A stretch of DNA of 64,000 nt from Mycobacterium sp. (GTDB taxonomy: Bacteria > Actinomycetota > Actinomycetes > Mycobacteriales > Mycobacteriaceae), in contig NZ_PKEK01000071.1 in NCBI RefSeq assembly GCF_002863225.1, forward strand, positions 17,410 to 81,409, written 5' to 3'. A program made the position numbers and the translations under genes. The first letter of the stretch is position 1, and every line of letters begins with the position of its first letter. This document shows, piece by piece, positions 48,399-57,040 of this stretch. Under the pieces are notes generated by a model. The model searched no databases and had not been told where the DNA came from. It was given only the letters and a program-made list of their open reading frames with translations.

Positions 48399-48683
48399 AT
48401 CTCACAGAAAATTCCGCGCCACGGTTTGGCACTTCTTTAAGAGGAGTTTAAGATACTCGACGGTGACGATTTCCGGTCGAGCTAAGAGCCTGGTTTCCCC
48501 GCCCGCCATCACGACCGGCGGGCGTGCCGGCAACGACGGCGGCCGGTTGCGGGCGGTTATCGCATCGCAGGCGATTCGAGACCAAATCGCTGCTCAATTG
48601 TGGGCGCGCGGCTATCCCAATGTGTGCGTGAGCAGGAGCAACATTGAAGGCCGGGCGATGGCGCCGGAACCGAGGAGGCAATC
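48399..48683 (+). other. 285-bp leader/intergenic region with a GC hairpin
   Basis: No gene seen. A perfect 8-bp stem CGCCCGCC / GGCGGGCG with a 9-base loop sits at 48500-48524 with no T run; it could end the rpfB operon. An AT-rich stretch (CTTCTTTAAGAGGAGTTTAAG) at about 48433 has promoter character. Before the next gene, GAGGAGGCAATC GTG gives a good ribosome site. A short start-rich frame at 48358-48687 has no support. Confidence 0.45.
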
Positions 48684-50318
48684 GTGAGCAGGTTTACCGA
48701 GAACATGTTCCGCAATGCTCACGAGAGTTCGCGGGGCATGGTCACCGGCGAGCCGCACGAGCCCGTCCGGCACACCTGGCTCGAAGTGCACGAACGGGCC
48801 CGCCGCATCGCCGGCGGGCTGGCCGCCGCGGGAATCGGCCCCGGTGACGCCGTGGGCGTGCTGGCCGGGTTCCCGGTGGAGATCGCGCCGACCGCGCAGG
48901 CCCTGTGGATGCGTGGCGCCAGCCTGACGATGCTGCACCAGCCCACCCCGCGCACCGACCTCGCCGTCTGGGCCGAGGACACCATGAACGTCATCGCGAT
49001 GATCGAGGCAAGCGCCGTCATCGTCTCCGAGCCCTTCCTGGTCGCCATCCCGGTGCTCGAGGAAAAGGGCATCAAGGTCCTCAAGATCGGCGACCTGCTC
49101 GAGGGCGAGCCGGTCGACCCGGTCGACACCGACGAAGACGACCTGGCGCTGATGCAGCTGACCTCGGGTTCGACCGGTTCCCCCAAGGCCGTCCAGATCA
49201 CCCACCGCAACATCTACTCCAATGCCGAAGCCATGTTCATCGGCGCCGAGTACGACGTCGACAAGGACGTCATGGTCAGCTGGCTGCCCTGCTTCCACGA
49301 CATGGGCATGGTCGGGTTCCTCACCATCCCGATGTACTTCGGCGCCGAGCTGGTCAAGGTCACGCCGATGGACTTCCTGCGCGACACCCTGCTGTGGGCC
49401 AAGCTGATCGACAAGTACAAGGGCACCATGACCGCGGCGCCGAACTTCGCCTACGCGCTGTTCGCCAAGCGGCTGCGTAAGCAGGCCGAGCCGGGTCAGT
49501 ACGACCTGTCCACGCTGCGCTTCGCGCTGTCCGGCGCCGAGCCGGTCGACCCGGCCGACGTCGAGGACCTGCTCGATGCCGGCAAGCCGTTCGGTCTCAA
49601 GCCGTCGGCGATCCTGCCCGCCTACGGCATGGCGGAGACGACGCTGGCGGTGTCGTTCTCCGAGTGCAACGCCGGGCTGGTGGTCGACGAGGTCGACGCC
49701 GATCTGTTGGCCGCGCTGCGGCGCGCGGTGCCCGCCGCCAAGGGGAACACCCGGCGGCTGGCCTCACTCGGTCCGCTGCTCAAGGATCTCGAGGCCCGCG
49801 TCGTCGACGAGAACGGCAACGTGATGCCCCCGCGCGGTGTCGGCGTCATCGAGCTGCGTGGCGAATGCGTGACGCCCGGCTACATCACCATGGGCGGGTT
49901 CCTGCCCGCGCAGGACGAGCACGGCTGGTACGACACCGGTGACCTCGGCTACCTGATGGAGAACGGCCACGTCGTGGTGTGCGGACGGGTCAAGGACGTC
50001 ATCATCATGGCCGGGCGCAACATCTACCCGACCGACATCGAGCGTGCCGCGGGCCGCGTCGAGGGGGTCCGCATCGGCTGCGCCGTCGCGGTCCGGCTGG
50101 ACGCCGGCCACTCGCGCGAAACCTTTGCCGTCGCAGTGGAATCCAACGCCTACGACGACCCGGCCGAGGTGCGTCGCATCGAGCACCAGGTCGCGCACGA
50201 GGTCGTCACCGAGGTCGACGTGCGGCCGCGCAACGTGGTCGTGCTCGGACCCGGGACCATCCCCAAGACCTCGTCGGGCAAGCTGCGCCGGGCGAACTCG
50301 GTGACCCTGGTTACCTAG
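48684..50318 (+). CDS. pks16: Acyl-CoA/AMP ligase, FadD/Pks16-like
   Basis: 544 residues, ANL superfamily. ATP loop LTSGSTGSPKAVQITH (about 155-170), LPAYGMAETTLAVSFSE (about 311), GWYDTGDLGY (about 412) and the C-terminal hinge VCGRVKDVIIMAGRNIYPTDIE, with the catalytic Lys in IPKTSSGKLRR. It adenylates a fatty or other acid; FAAL-type against ligase function cannot be decided, though no obvious FAAL insertion is seen. Matches the place and length of Mtb Rv1013. Its stop lies within an inverted repeat shared with the convergent gene. Confidence 0.88.
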   Translation: MSRFTENMFRNAHESSRGMVTGEPHEPVRHTWLEVHERARRIAGGLAAAGIGPGDAVGVLAGFPVEIAPTAQALWMRGASLTMLHQPTPRTDLAVWAEDTMNVIAMIEASAVIVSEPFLVAIPVLEEKGIKVLKIGDLLEGEPVDPVDTDEDDLALMQLTSGSTGSPKAVQITHRNIYSNAEAMFIGAEYDVDKDVMVSWLPCFHDMGMVGFLTIPMYFGAELVKVTPMDFLRDTLLWAKLIDKYKGTMTAAPNFAYALFAKRLRKQAEPGQYDLSTLRFALSGAEPVDPADVEDLLDAGKPFGLKPSAILPAYGMAETTLAVSFSECNAGLVVDEVDADLLAALRRAVPAAKGNTRRLASLGPLLKDLEARVVDENGNVMPPRGVGVIELRGECVTPGYITMGGFLPAQDEHGWYDTGDLGYLMENGHVVVCGRVKDVIIMAGRNIYPTDIERAAGRVEGVRIGCAVAVRLDAGHSRETFAVAVESNAYDDPAEVRRIEHQVAHEVVTEVDVRPRNVVVLGPGTIPKTSSGKLRRANSVTLVT

Positions 50319-50362
50319 CCGACGACGATGCGCGCGTTGTATGCGCGATGAGGAGTCGGCTA
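50316..50362. repeat. Inverted repeat with MIRU-like core between convergent genes
   Basis: Perfect 8-bp arms TAGCCGAC / GTCGGCTA whose outer TAG triplets are the stop codons of the two convergent genes. The loop holds GACGATGC and GCGATGAGGAG, pieces of the same unit found at 36938. It is likely a degenerate repeat unit acting as a bidirectional terminator. Confidence 0.6.
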
Positions 50363-51637
50363 CATCGACGTAGTCACCGATTGCTTCTGCTCATAGAGCC
50401 GGGCCCATTCCTTGCGCGGCCTGATCGACACGTCGACGTCGGATCCTTTGGCGCGCAGCGCTTTCACCGTTGCCTCCGCGCGCGGAGTGCGGGCGAACGG
50501 GTCCCATCCGAAGAAGTTGCACGCGTTGCGCCAGGTGATCTTGTTGACGTCCTCGTCGTCGGCGCCGGCCGAGCGTAGTTCGGCCATCACCTGCTCGGGG
50601 GCGTCCGGCCAGAAGCAGTCCGAGTGTGGGTAGTCGCACTCCCAGGCGATGATGTCGATGCCGATCTCGTGCCGCAGTTTCAGCGACGTCTTGTCGGTGA
50701 CGTAGCAGGCCAGCGAGTGCTCACGGAACACGTCGCTGGGTAGCTTGTCGCCGAAGTCGCGGCGCAGCCACTTCTGGTTGGTGTAGTGCCGGTCGCTGCG
50801 GTCCAGATAGAAAGGGATCCAACCGATTCCGCCCTCTGAGAAGGCGAACTTCAGGTCGGGGTACTTACGCATCGCCGGGCCCCACAACAGGTCCTGCGCG
50901 CACATCGCCGAGACCTGGGTGGCCAGGATGATCAGGTTGTCGATCGGAGCATTGGGCGCCATGCTGATCGCGCCGAACCCGGTGCCGATGTGCAGGCACA
51001 TCACCACGTTCTGCTCGGTCAGGGTGCGAAACACCGGGCCCCAATAGTCGTCGTCGTGATAGCTCGGAAGCCCTTCCAGGTGGGGCAGTTCCGGCATGGT
51101 CACCGCGCGACAGCCCTTGGCGGCCACCCGGCGGATTTCGGCGCACATCCCGTCCGGGGTCCAGGTCGGAAGGATGGCGATGGGGATGAAACGGTCGGGA
51201 TAGGAACCGGCCCATTCGTCGATGTGCCAGTCGTTGTAGGCCGACACCATCACCAAGGTGATGTCTTCGCGGGTCATGTTGAGGTGGCGCGCCGAGAAGC
51301 CGGTGAAGGTCGGAAAGCACATCGAGGCCAGGATCCCGTTGCGGTTCATATCGCGGACCCGTTCATGGACGTCGTAGACGCCGGGTCGCATCTCGGCGAA
51401 GCCGGCCGGGTCACGACCCCACTCCTCGGCCGGCCAGGACACCACGGCGTTGAGGCCGCTGACGCCCTGCGGCCTGCCCTGATACATCCACTGATCGACG
51501 CCTTTGTCATCGGTGACGACGATCGGGGCTTCGGCCTTGTACTTCTGCGGTACATGGCGCAGGAACATGTCCGGTGGCTCCACCACGTGGTCGTCGATGC
51601 TCACCAGGATGAGGTCGTCGGTAGTCATTGCATCCAT
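50360..51637 (-). CDS. Amidohydrolase family protein (amidohydro_2), second
   Basis: 425 residues from the ATG at 51637 (MDAMTTDD); ATG 51628 is also possible. Metal motif VSIDDHVVEPPDMF near the N-terminus, MCLHIGTGFG (His), AFSEGGIGWIPFYLDR and WECDYPHSD (Asp). The same family as the enzyme at 18816, sharing EGGI-WIP and DYPH blocks, and widespread in mycobacteria. Substrate unknown. It is divergent from an AraC-type gene that may control it. Confidence 0.8.
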   Translation of the reverse strand: MDAMTTDDLILVSIDDHVVEPPDMFLRHVPQKYKAEAPIVVTDDKGVDQWMYQGRPQGVSGLNAVVSWPAEEWGRDPAGFAEMRPGVYDVHERVRDMNRNGILASMCFPTFTGFSARHLNMTREDITLVMVSAYNDWHIDEWAGSYPDRFIPIAILPTWTPDGMCAEIRRVAAKGCRAVTMPELPHLEGLPSYHDDDYWGPVFRTLTEQNVVMCLHIGTGFGAISMAPNAPIDNLIILATQVSAMCAQDLLWGPAMRKYPDLKFAFSEGGIGWIPFYLDRSDRHYTNQKWLRRDFGDKLPSDVFREHSLACYVTDKTSLKLRHEIGIDIIAWECDYPHSDCFWPDAPEQVMAELRSAGADDEDVNKITWRNACNFFGWDPFARTPRAEATVKALRAKGSDVDVSIRPRKEWARLYEQKQSVTTSM

Positions 51638-51663
51638 GGCTTTACTTATTACCCTGGACACCG

Positions 51664-52500
51664 ATGACCGTCTCCGCATCTTCGGCCAACCTTTTGCCTG
51701 AAACGGCCAGCCTGGTCGAGCTGCGCCGGGGTGGGCGGGCCCGGGCCGGCAGTTACCTCTACCAGGGCAGCCAGCTGGTGACCGGCTGGCACTCCCACGA
51801 CCTGCATCAGATCCAGTACGCGATCGGCGGTGTCGTGGAGGTCGAGACGGCCAGTGCGCACTATCTGCTGCCGCCGCAACAGGCCGCCTGGATACCGGTC
51901 GGTCTGGAACACCAGGCCACCATGACCCCAGACGTTCGCAGCGTGGCGGTGATGTTCGATCCTGCTTTGCTGCCCGCCCTGGACGTTCACGAGAGCCGGG
52001 CCCGCATCGTGGTGGTGTCACCGCTGATCCGCCAGATGATGATCTACGCGCTGCGCTGGCCGATCGGCCGCCCGGACAGCGACCCGGTGTCCGACGGGTT
52101 CTTCCAGACCCTCGGTCACCTGGTGTTCGAGGCGCTCGACCACGAGGCGCCGCTGAGCCTGCCGACCGCCGACAATCCGACCGTGGCCGCGGCCATGCAG
52201 TACACCAAGGCGCACCTGGCATCCGTGACCGCAGGCGAGGTGAGTCGCGCCGTCGCGGTCTCCGAGCGAACGCTGCGTCGCCAGTTCGACGACGCCGTCG
52301 GCATGTCGTGGCGGACGTACCTGCTGCACGCCCGCATGTTGCGCGCGATGGCGTTGCTGGTCAGCCCGGGGGAGTCGGTCCAAAAGGTAGCCAGCGCAGT
52401 GGGTTTCGACAGCCTGAGCGCCTTCACCCGAGCCTTCACCCGGTTCTGCGGCGAACCGCCGACGAGCTACCGGCAGCGGACCGCGCCCGACTTCACGTGA
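51664..52500 (+). CDS. AraC-family regulator
   Basis: 278 residues from ATG 51664. N-terminal cupin domain (GWHSHDLHQIQYAIGGVVEVE, then LPPQQAAWIPVGLEHQATM) and C-terminal double HTH (VSRAVAVSERTLRRQFDDAVGMSWRTYLLHARML, then SVQKVASAVGFDSLSAFTRAFTRFCGEPPTSYR). The intergenic space to the divergent amidohydrolase gene is only 26 bases. Its last bases overlap the leftward transporter gene. The inducer is unknown. Confidence 0.85.
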   Translation: MTVSASSANLLPETASLVELRRGGRARAGSYLYQGSQLVTGWHSHDLHQIQYAIGGVVEVETASAHYLLPPQQAAWIPVGLEHQATMTPDVRSVAVMFDPALLPALDVHESRARIVVVSPLIRQMMIYALRWPIGRPDSDPVSDGFFQTLGHLVFEALDHEAPLSLPTADNPTVAAAMQYTKAHLASVTAGEVSRAVAVSERTLRRQFDDAVGMSWRTYLLHARMLRAMALLVSPGESVQKVASAVGFDSLSAFTRAFTRFCGEPPTSYRQRTAPDFT

Positions 52501-53734
52501 TCGGGAACCACGTCTCGGCGACGTGGGCGATCTCGATGTAGAGCGGGAGGCCGATGGTGACGTTGTAGGAGAACGTCAGCCCGAGCGATGCGGCCAGTGG
52601 CAATGTCGGGCTCGCCTCGGGTATCGCCAGTCGCTGCACCGCGGGCACCGCGATATATGACGCCGCCGCGCACAGCACCGCGAACAAGACATACGTTCCC
52701 GGCTCGAACTCCTGATGGATCAGGTACGCGTAGCCGTGTGCAACGACAATGCCCAGTGGCGCAAATATATTCGGCACCAGCAACCCGAAGGCGATGAATC
52801 CCTTACCCGCGGTCCTCAGGTCGCGCAGTTTGCGGGCAGCCGTCATGCCCATCTCGAGCAGAAACAGGCAGAGCGCTCCCTGGAAGGCCGAGATGAAGAA
52901 GACGTCGTCGTCGTGGGTGACCTTGTGCCCCTGCAGTCCGCTGATGAAGCCGATCACGATGCCGCCGAAGAGCAGCAACAACCCCGGGTTGAGGAAGACC
53001 TCCCGTAGCAATTGCAGGGATAACACGGGCTTCTTCTTGCCGGTGTCCGCGGCGGTGTCCCCGGCTGCGGGTTCTGCCGGCACCGAGAAGTCGTGCCGCT
53101 GGCCGATTTTGACCTCGTGCTCGGGATGGAGCTGCTGTCCGGGGGGTGGTTGCGTGGCGGCGGCGAGCGTCGACTCCGCCAGGGCCACGTAGCCGCGCTC
53201 GCCCGGCATGTTGCCGTCGGCGTCCATCCCCCGCTGCCGCAGCCGCGCCACCAGGAAGAGCGCCACCAGGCAGCCCGGAACCTCCATGACCGCGAGCATC
53301 ACCGGCATGTAGGCGTCGAACGCCACGCCCGCGCTGACCAGAATCCCGACCGCGGTGGCGAAGGTGCCGGCCGAGTCCGAGCCGTAATAGCCTGCGACCG
53401 TGGCCTTGTCGATTCTGCGCAGCGACGTGAACCGGGTCAACAGCAGGTAGGCGATCATGCCGATGGCAAGGTTCAACACAAAGCCGACGATCATGAAACC
53501 GACGATCTGACCGATGCTCGAGGCGTGGATCTCGGCGAGCTCTTCGCCGCCGTGCCACCCGATCGCGAGCAGCAGGTACATCGTCAGGCCCTGGTAGATC
53601 ACGTCGGGGAATTCGAAATCCACTTTCAGCAACGGAAGGAGGAAGCCGAAGTAGAAGAACAACAACAGCGGTTTGAACAGGTTGTGCCCGACGTTGCTGA
53701 GGAACTCATGAAGCAACACAGTCAGCCCCCTCAC
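52493..53734 (-). CDS. sbtA: SbtA-like sodium-dependent bicarbonate transporter
   Basis: 413 residues, about ten helices in two inverted halves. N-half signature GFLLPLLKVDFEFPDVIYQGLTMYLLLAIGWHGGEELA and AGYYGSDSAGTFATAVGIL; a hydrophilic loop (about 170-235) separates the halves. The C-half has IGFISGLQGH, FQGALCLFLLEMGMTAARKLRDL and ASYIAVPAVQRLAIPEASPTLPLAASLGLTFSYNVTIG. This is the SbtA (formerly DUF897) pattern. No SbtB-type PII gene is adjacent. It is the last gene after pth on this strand (18 bases). Confidence 0.8.
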   Translation of the reverse strand: MRGLTVLLHEFLSNVGHNLFKPLLLFFYFGFLLPLLKVDFEFPDVIYQGLTMYLLLAIGWHGGEELAEIHASSIGQIVGFMIVGFVLNLAIGMIAYLLLTRFTSLRRIDKATVAGYYGSDSAGTFATAVGILVSAGVAFDAYMPVMLAVMEVPGCLVALFLVARLRQRGMDADGNMPGERGYVALAESTLAAATQPPPGQQLHPEHEVKIGQRHDFSVPAEPAAGDTAADTGKKKPVLSLQLLREVFLNPGLLLLFGGIVIGFISGLQGHKVTHDDDVFFISAFQGALCLFLLEMGMTAARKLRDLRTAGKGFIAFGLLVPNIFAPLGIVVAHGYAYLIHQEFEPGTYVLFAVLCAAASYIAVPAVQRLAIPEASPTLPLAASLGLTFSYNVTIGLPLYIEIAHVAETWFPIT

Positions 53735-53752
53735 CGAAGCCGGCCGCGGAGT

Positions 53753-54328
53753 TCACCACGCGTGCACCCGATTCTGGGCCGGCTCCAGACCGAGTTCGAT
53801 CAGTAACTCGGTGGCGTCGGCCGCTTGCTCACAGACCGTCGGCACCTCGGGGCGCTCGGCGGCACTGAAGGCCTCCAGCACGAAGGCGGCCGGGTCCTTG
53901 CGTCCGGGCGGGCGTCCGATCCCGATCCGAACCCGCTGGAAGTCCTTGGTGCCCAGCGCGTTTGCGACCGACCGCAATCCGTTGTGGCCACCCTCGCCGC
54001 CGCCGAGCTTCAGCCTGATCTGGCCGAACTCGATGTCGAGCTCGTCGTGGATGATCACCACGTCACCAGCCGGCACCGAATAGAACTTCGCCAGCGGACC
54101 GACCTGCCGGCCGGACTCGTTCATGAAGCAGCGCGGCTTGGCCAGCACCACCGAACGACCGCCGAGCCGACCGGTGGCGATCTCCGCGCCGGAACGCTTG
54201 TGCACCTTGAAGTTCGAGCCCAGCCGGGCGGCGAGCCGGTCGGCAACCATGAACCCCAGGTTGTGCCGCGTCTGGGCATAGTTCGGTCCGGGGTTGCCCA
54301 GACCCACCACCAGTTGTGGGCCGGCCAC
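53753..54328 (-). CDS. pth: Peptidyl-tRNA hydrolase
   Basis: 191 residues. VGLGNPGPNYAQTRHNLGFM holds the catalytic His, KPRCFMNESGRQVG the conserved Asn, and VIIHDELDIEFG the Asp; GGEGGHNGLRSV follows. Releases tRNA from drop-off peptidyl-tRNA. Three bases separate it from rplY, as in Mtb Rv1014c-Rv1015c. Confidence 0.95.
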   Translation of the reverse strand: MAGPQLVVGLGNPGPNYAQTRHNLGFMVADRLAARLGSNFKVHKRSGAEIATGRLGGRSVVLAKPRCFMNESGRQVGPLAKFYSVPAGDVVIIHDELDIEFGQIRLKLGGGEGGHNGLRSVANALGTKDFQRVRIGIGRPPGRKDPAAFVLEAFSAAERPEVPTVCEQAADATELLIELGLEPAQNRVHAW

Positions 54329-54331
54329 GAG

Positions 54332-55000
54332 TTAGTCGGATTCGGACTCGGCTTCGGAGGCTTCACCCTCGGCGTCGCCGTCGGCATCCTCTTCGGCCGG
54401 CTGTTCGCCCTCGACGGCCTCGCCGGCGCCTTCGCTCTCCAGGTCTTCTTCGGTCGGCGCCACCACCACGTTGACGACCAGGCTCTCCGGGTCGGCGATC
54501 AGGCTCACGCCGGACGGCAGTTCGATCTGGCCGGCGGTGAACTGGGTGCCGGGCTCGGCGCCCTCGATCGAGACCGTCAGCGACTGGGGGATCGACAGCG
54601 CGTCGGCCTCGATCAGGATGGTGCTGGCCTCCTGGGTGACCAGGGTGCCGGGGACGGGGTCACCCACGATCTCGACATTGACGTCGACGGTCACCTTCTC
54701 GCCGCGGCGGACCACCAGGAGGTCGGCGTGGGTGATGGAGCGACGGATCGGGTGGATGTCGAGCGCCTTGGTCAGCGCCAGCTGCTCGGTGCCCTCGATG
54801 TCGAGCGTCAGCACCGCGTTGGTGCCGGCGTGTCGAAGCACCGCGGCGAAGTCGCGGCCGGGCAGCGCCAGGTGTTGCGGGTCGGTGCCGTGGCCGTAGA
54901 GGACGGCCGGAACCCAGCCGTCGCGCCGGGCCCGGCGGGACGCGCCTTTGCCGGTCTCGGTCCGTACCTGGACGGCGAGTTTGTTCGCGGTGTTAGCCAT
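54332..55000 (-). CDS. rplY: 50S ribosomal protein L25/CTC
   Basis: 222 residues from the ATG at 55000. N-terminal L25 domain (about 1-95) binding 5S rRNA, with RRDGWVPAVLYGHG and HADLLVVRRGEKV. The C-terminal TL5/CTC beta domain (about 96-185) is followed by an acidic tail ending in SEAESESD. Matches Mtb Rv1015c. It shares a transcript with pth. Confidence 0.93.
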   Translation of the reverse strand: MANTANKLAVQVRTETGKGASRRARRDGWVPAVLYGHGTDPQHLALPGRDFAAVLRHAGTNAVLTLDIEGTEQLALTKALDIHPIRRSITHADLLVVRRGEKVTVDVNVEIVGDPVPGTLVTQEASTILIEADALSIPQSLTVSIEGAEPGTQFTAGQIELPSGVSLIADPESLVVNVVVAPTEEDLESEGAGEAVEGEQPAEEDADGDAEGEASEAESESD

Positions 55001-55130
55001 TTGATGTCGCTCCTGTGTGAGATACCGGGGCACGGCCAGGAGTCGCGACGAATGTCGGTCCCCGTCGATAACGGTGGCTTCGGTGAGCCGCCCTCGCCGT
55101 GACGCCTGGTCAGGCTAGCGCATCAGCGGC

Positions 55131-55997
55131 TCAGAGCGGAAATTTGGTGTCGGTCAGCCGCTCGGACAGCTCCCACAACGCGGCGGCGGTGGCGTCGCGT
55201 TTGGCCAGCGGGCTGCGGCCCACCGGCTTGGTCCGGCCGAACATGGCGAACGCCGGACCGATGAAGCTGTTGCCCGCGACATCCTGGGAGATGGCGTACA
55301 GCGTCTGCCGGGCGCCGAAGTCGGCGTCGGTGGCCAGCTTGTTGCCGACCGACATCAGCGCATCGCCGACCGGGTTGCCGGAGTGACCCTGCAGGTTGGT
55401 GTGCGAATAACCGGGGTGAGCGGCAACCGCCCGCAGTTTCGAGCCGGCTGTCTGCAGCCGGCGTTGCAGCTCGCTGGTGAACAGCAGATTGGCCAGCTTG
55501 GACTGACCGTAGGCCAGCCAGGCCGAGTAGGGCCGCGAGGTCCAGTTCAGATCGCTCAGGCTGATGTAGCCGATGTAATGCATCATCGAGGACACGGTGA
55601 CCACCCGGTCGGTGACCTTCGGCAGCAGCAGGTTGGTCAGCGCGAAGTGGCCCAGATGGTTGGTGCCGATCTGGCTCTCGAAACCGTCGGTGGTGTTGGC
55701 ATGTGGGACGGCCATGATGCCGGCGTTGTTCACCAGCACGTCGACGTGGTCGACGCCGTCGGCGAACTGCCGCACCGACGCCAGGTCCTGGAGGTCGAGC
55801 TGGCGCACTTCGACGTCGCCGGTCATCGCCTGCGCAGCGGCTTCACCCCGGCCGGGATTGCGGACGGCCAGGATCACCTTTGCCCCGACCCGGGCCAGCT
55901 CGCGGGCAGTCACGGCCCCCAGGCCGCTGTTGGCGCCGGTCACGATGACCGTGCGTCCGGCGAAAGAGGGCAGATTTGCAGCGGTCCACGAGGTCAT
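55131..55997 (-). CDS. Short-chain dehydrogenase, retinol-dehydrogenase-like
   Basis: 288 residues from ATG 55997. TGANSGLGAVTARELA (cofactor), DVLVNNAGIMA, HLGHFALTNLLLPKV, VSSMMHYIGYIS (Ser) and YGQSKLANLLF (Tyr, Lys). The extended substrate loop and AVAAHPGYSHTNLQ are as in human RDH/WWOX-like SDRs and mycobacterial Rv0439c. It splits rplY from lpqT, which are adjacent in Mtb, so it is a local insertion. No substrate can be named. Confidence 0.85.
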   Translation of the reverse strand: MTSWTAANLPSFAGRTVIVTGANSGLGAVTARELARVGAKVILAVRNPGRGEAAAQAMTGDVEVRQLDLQDLASVRQFADGVDHVDVLVNNAGIMAVPHANTTDGFESQIGTNHLGHFALTNLLLPKVTDRVVTVSSMMHYIGYISLSDLNWTSRPYSAWLAYGQSKLANLLFTSELQRRLQTAGSKLRAVAAHPGYSHTNLQGHSGNPVGDALMSVGNKLATDADFGARQTLYAISQDVAGNSFIGPAFAMFGRTKPVGRSPLAKRDATAAALWELSERLTDTKFPL

Positions 55998-56035
55998 GCA
56001 AAACACAGTAGTGCGGCGCCGGGCGGGCCGGCGAT

Positions 56036-56686
56036 CTACTTAGCGGCGACGGTGAAGCCGTGCAGGATCGCCTCGACGCTGACCGCGTCGGCGACCGCCT
56101 TGTCGGCCAGGCTGGTGACCGCCAGCTGAATCAGATACCGGTCCGGATCCTCGCCCGGTCCATGCGCGATCACGATCCGGTTGATGGTGTGCAGCCGCTG
56201 GTCGCCGAGGTTGTAGCTGCCCTCGACCATCGAGGACGGGAAACCCTGGTAGTCGGCATCGGAGGACTCGAGCTGTCTGAAGTTCTGCGCCAGCCGGGCG
56301 TCGTCGTTGCCGTGCTTGACCAGCTCCTTGGCGTCGAAATTGCCGCCCAGTTTGAACACGATGAGCATGGCGTTCGGGAACGCGTCGGCCCCGGCGATCA
56401 ACTCGGTGGTGGCCGGGATGTTCGGCCGGTTGATCCGCTGCCAGCCCTGCGGCGTCGGAATCGACACCGTCAGATCGGTCAACGTGGTCGGTTCGACGGG
56501 CTCGCCGGATATCCCGCTGCTCTCCAGGTACTGCGAAAACGGGACCGGCTTACCGGTCGGCGCGGCGCTGGTGGTGGTCGGGGTCGTCGACCAGATCGAT
56601 TGGTAGTCAGGAGTTTTCGACCCGCACCCGGCTGTTGCCACGGTCAGGGCCGCCAATCCGGCGGCAATTCGTAGCGGCGGCCTCAC
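56036..56686 (-). CDS. lpqT: Lipoprotein LpqT
   Basis: 216 residues from the GTG at 56686, which overlaps the restored arsC stop (GTGA). Signal peptide LRIAAGLAALTVATAGC with lipobox TAGC, then a Thr/Ser/Pro linker and a mycobacterial lipoprotein domain of the LpqN/LpqT type: LTDLTVSIPTPQGWQRINRPNIPATTELIAGADAFPNAMLIVFKLGG. In Mtb LpqN/LpqT-type lipoproteins are linked to cell-wall lipid export. Because of the arsC frameshift the frame stays open upstream through arsC, so automatic calls will give a false 334-residue fusion. Confidence 0.88.
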   Translation of the reverse strand: MRPPLRIAAGLAALTVATAGCGSKTPDYQSIWSTTPTTTSAAPTGKPVPFSQYLESSGISGEPVEPTTLTDLTVSIPTPQGWQRINRPNIPATTELIAGADAFPNAMLIVFKLGGNFDAKELVKHGNDDARLAQNFRQLESSDADYQGFPSSMVEGSYNLGDQRLHTINRIVIAHGPGEDPDRYLIQLAVTSLADKAVADAVSVEAILHGFTVAAK

Positions 56687-57040
56687 AGAATCTCGCGGAC
56701 CGTGTCGACCGGACGAGCCAGCCGCGTGCCTTTCGCTGTGACGACAAAAGGCCGTTCGATCAGGATCGGATGTTCGGCCATCGCGTCGAGCAGCCCGATC
56801 GTCACTCGCGTCGGCCAGATCGAGTTCGGCGTAGAGCGACTCGCGCTTGCGCACCGCGGCCCGCACGTCGATACCGGCGGCCCGGATCATCGTCGAGAGC
56901 TCGGCGCGCGACGGCGGTGCCTTGAGGTACTCCACCACTTCGGGTTCGATACCTGTGTCGCGCAACAACTCCAGGGTTTTGCGCGATGTGCTGCACCGGG
57001 GGTTGTGGTAGATGACAGCCTCGCCCGAACCCGAGGCCAT
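56683..57040 (-). pseudogene. arsC: ArsC-family (arsenate reductase-like) gene with +1 frameshift
   Basis: ATG 57040 follows the prsA stop without a gap. The first about 80 residues read as glutaredoxin-type ArsC/YfgD: VIYHNPRCSTSRKTLELLRDTG, with the active Cys. The frame then leaves the family at ASDD-R. Removing one G from the GGG (CCC on the plus strand, 56794-56796) restores RLLDAMAEHPILIERPFVVTAKGTRLARPVDTVREIL and a stop at 56683. Thus a recent single-base change or a sequencing slip. If real, the product loses its C-terminal third and the Arg needed for oxyanion binding. Confidence 0.75.

Noticed and set aside
48358..48687. 109-residue protein between ispE and the acyl ligase
   Set aside because: It overlaps the ispE end and the ligase start, has no recognisable features, and contains the hairpin.
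50360..52222. 620-residue amidohydrolase
   Set aside because: The extra N-terminal Arg/Pro-rich part is antisense of the AraC gene; the enzyme starts at 51637 or 51628.
56036..57040. A 334-residue ArsC-lipoprotein fusion protein
   Set aside because: The join passes through sequence unlike either family, and a lipoprotein signal cannot work internally; a one-base shift explains it.
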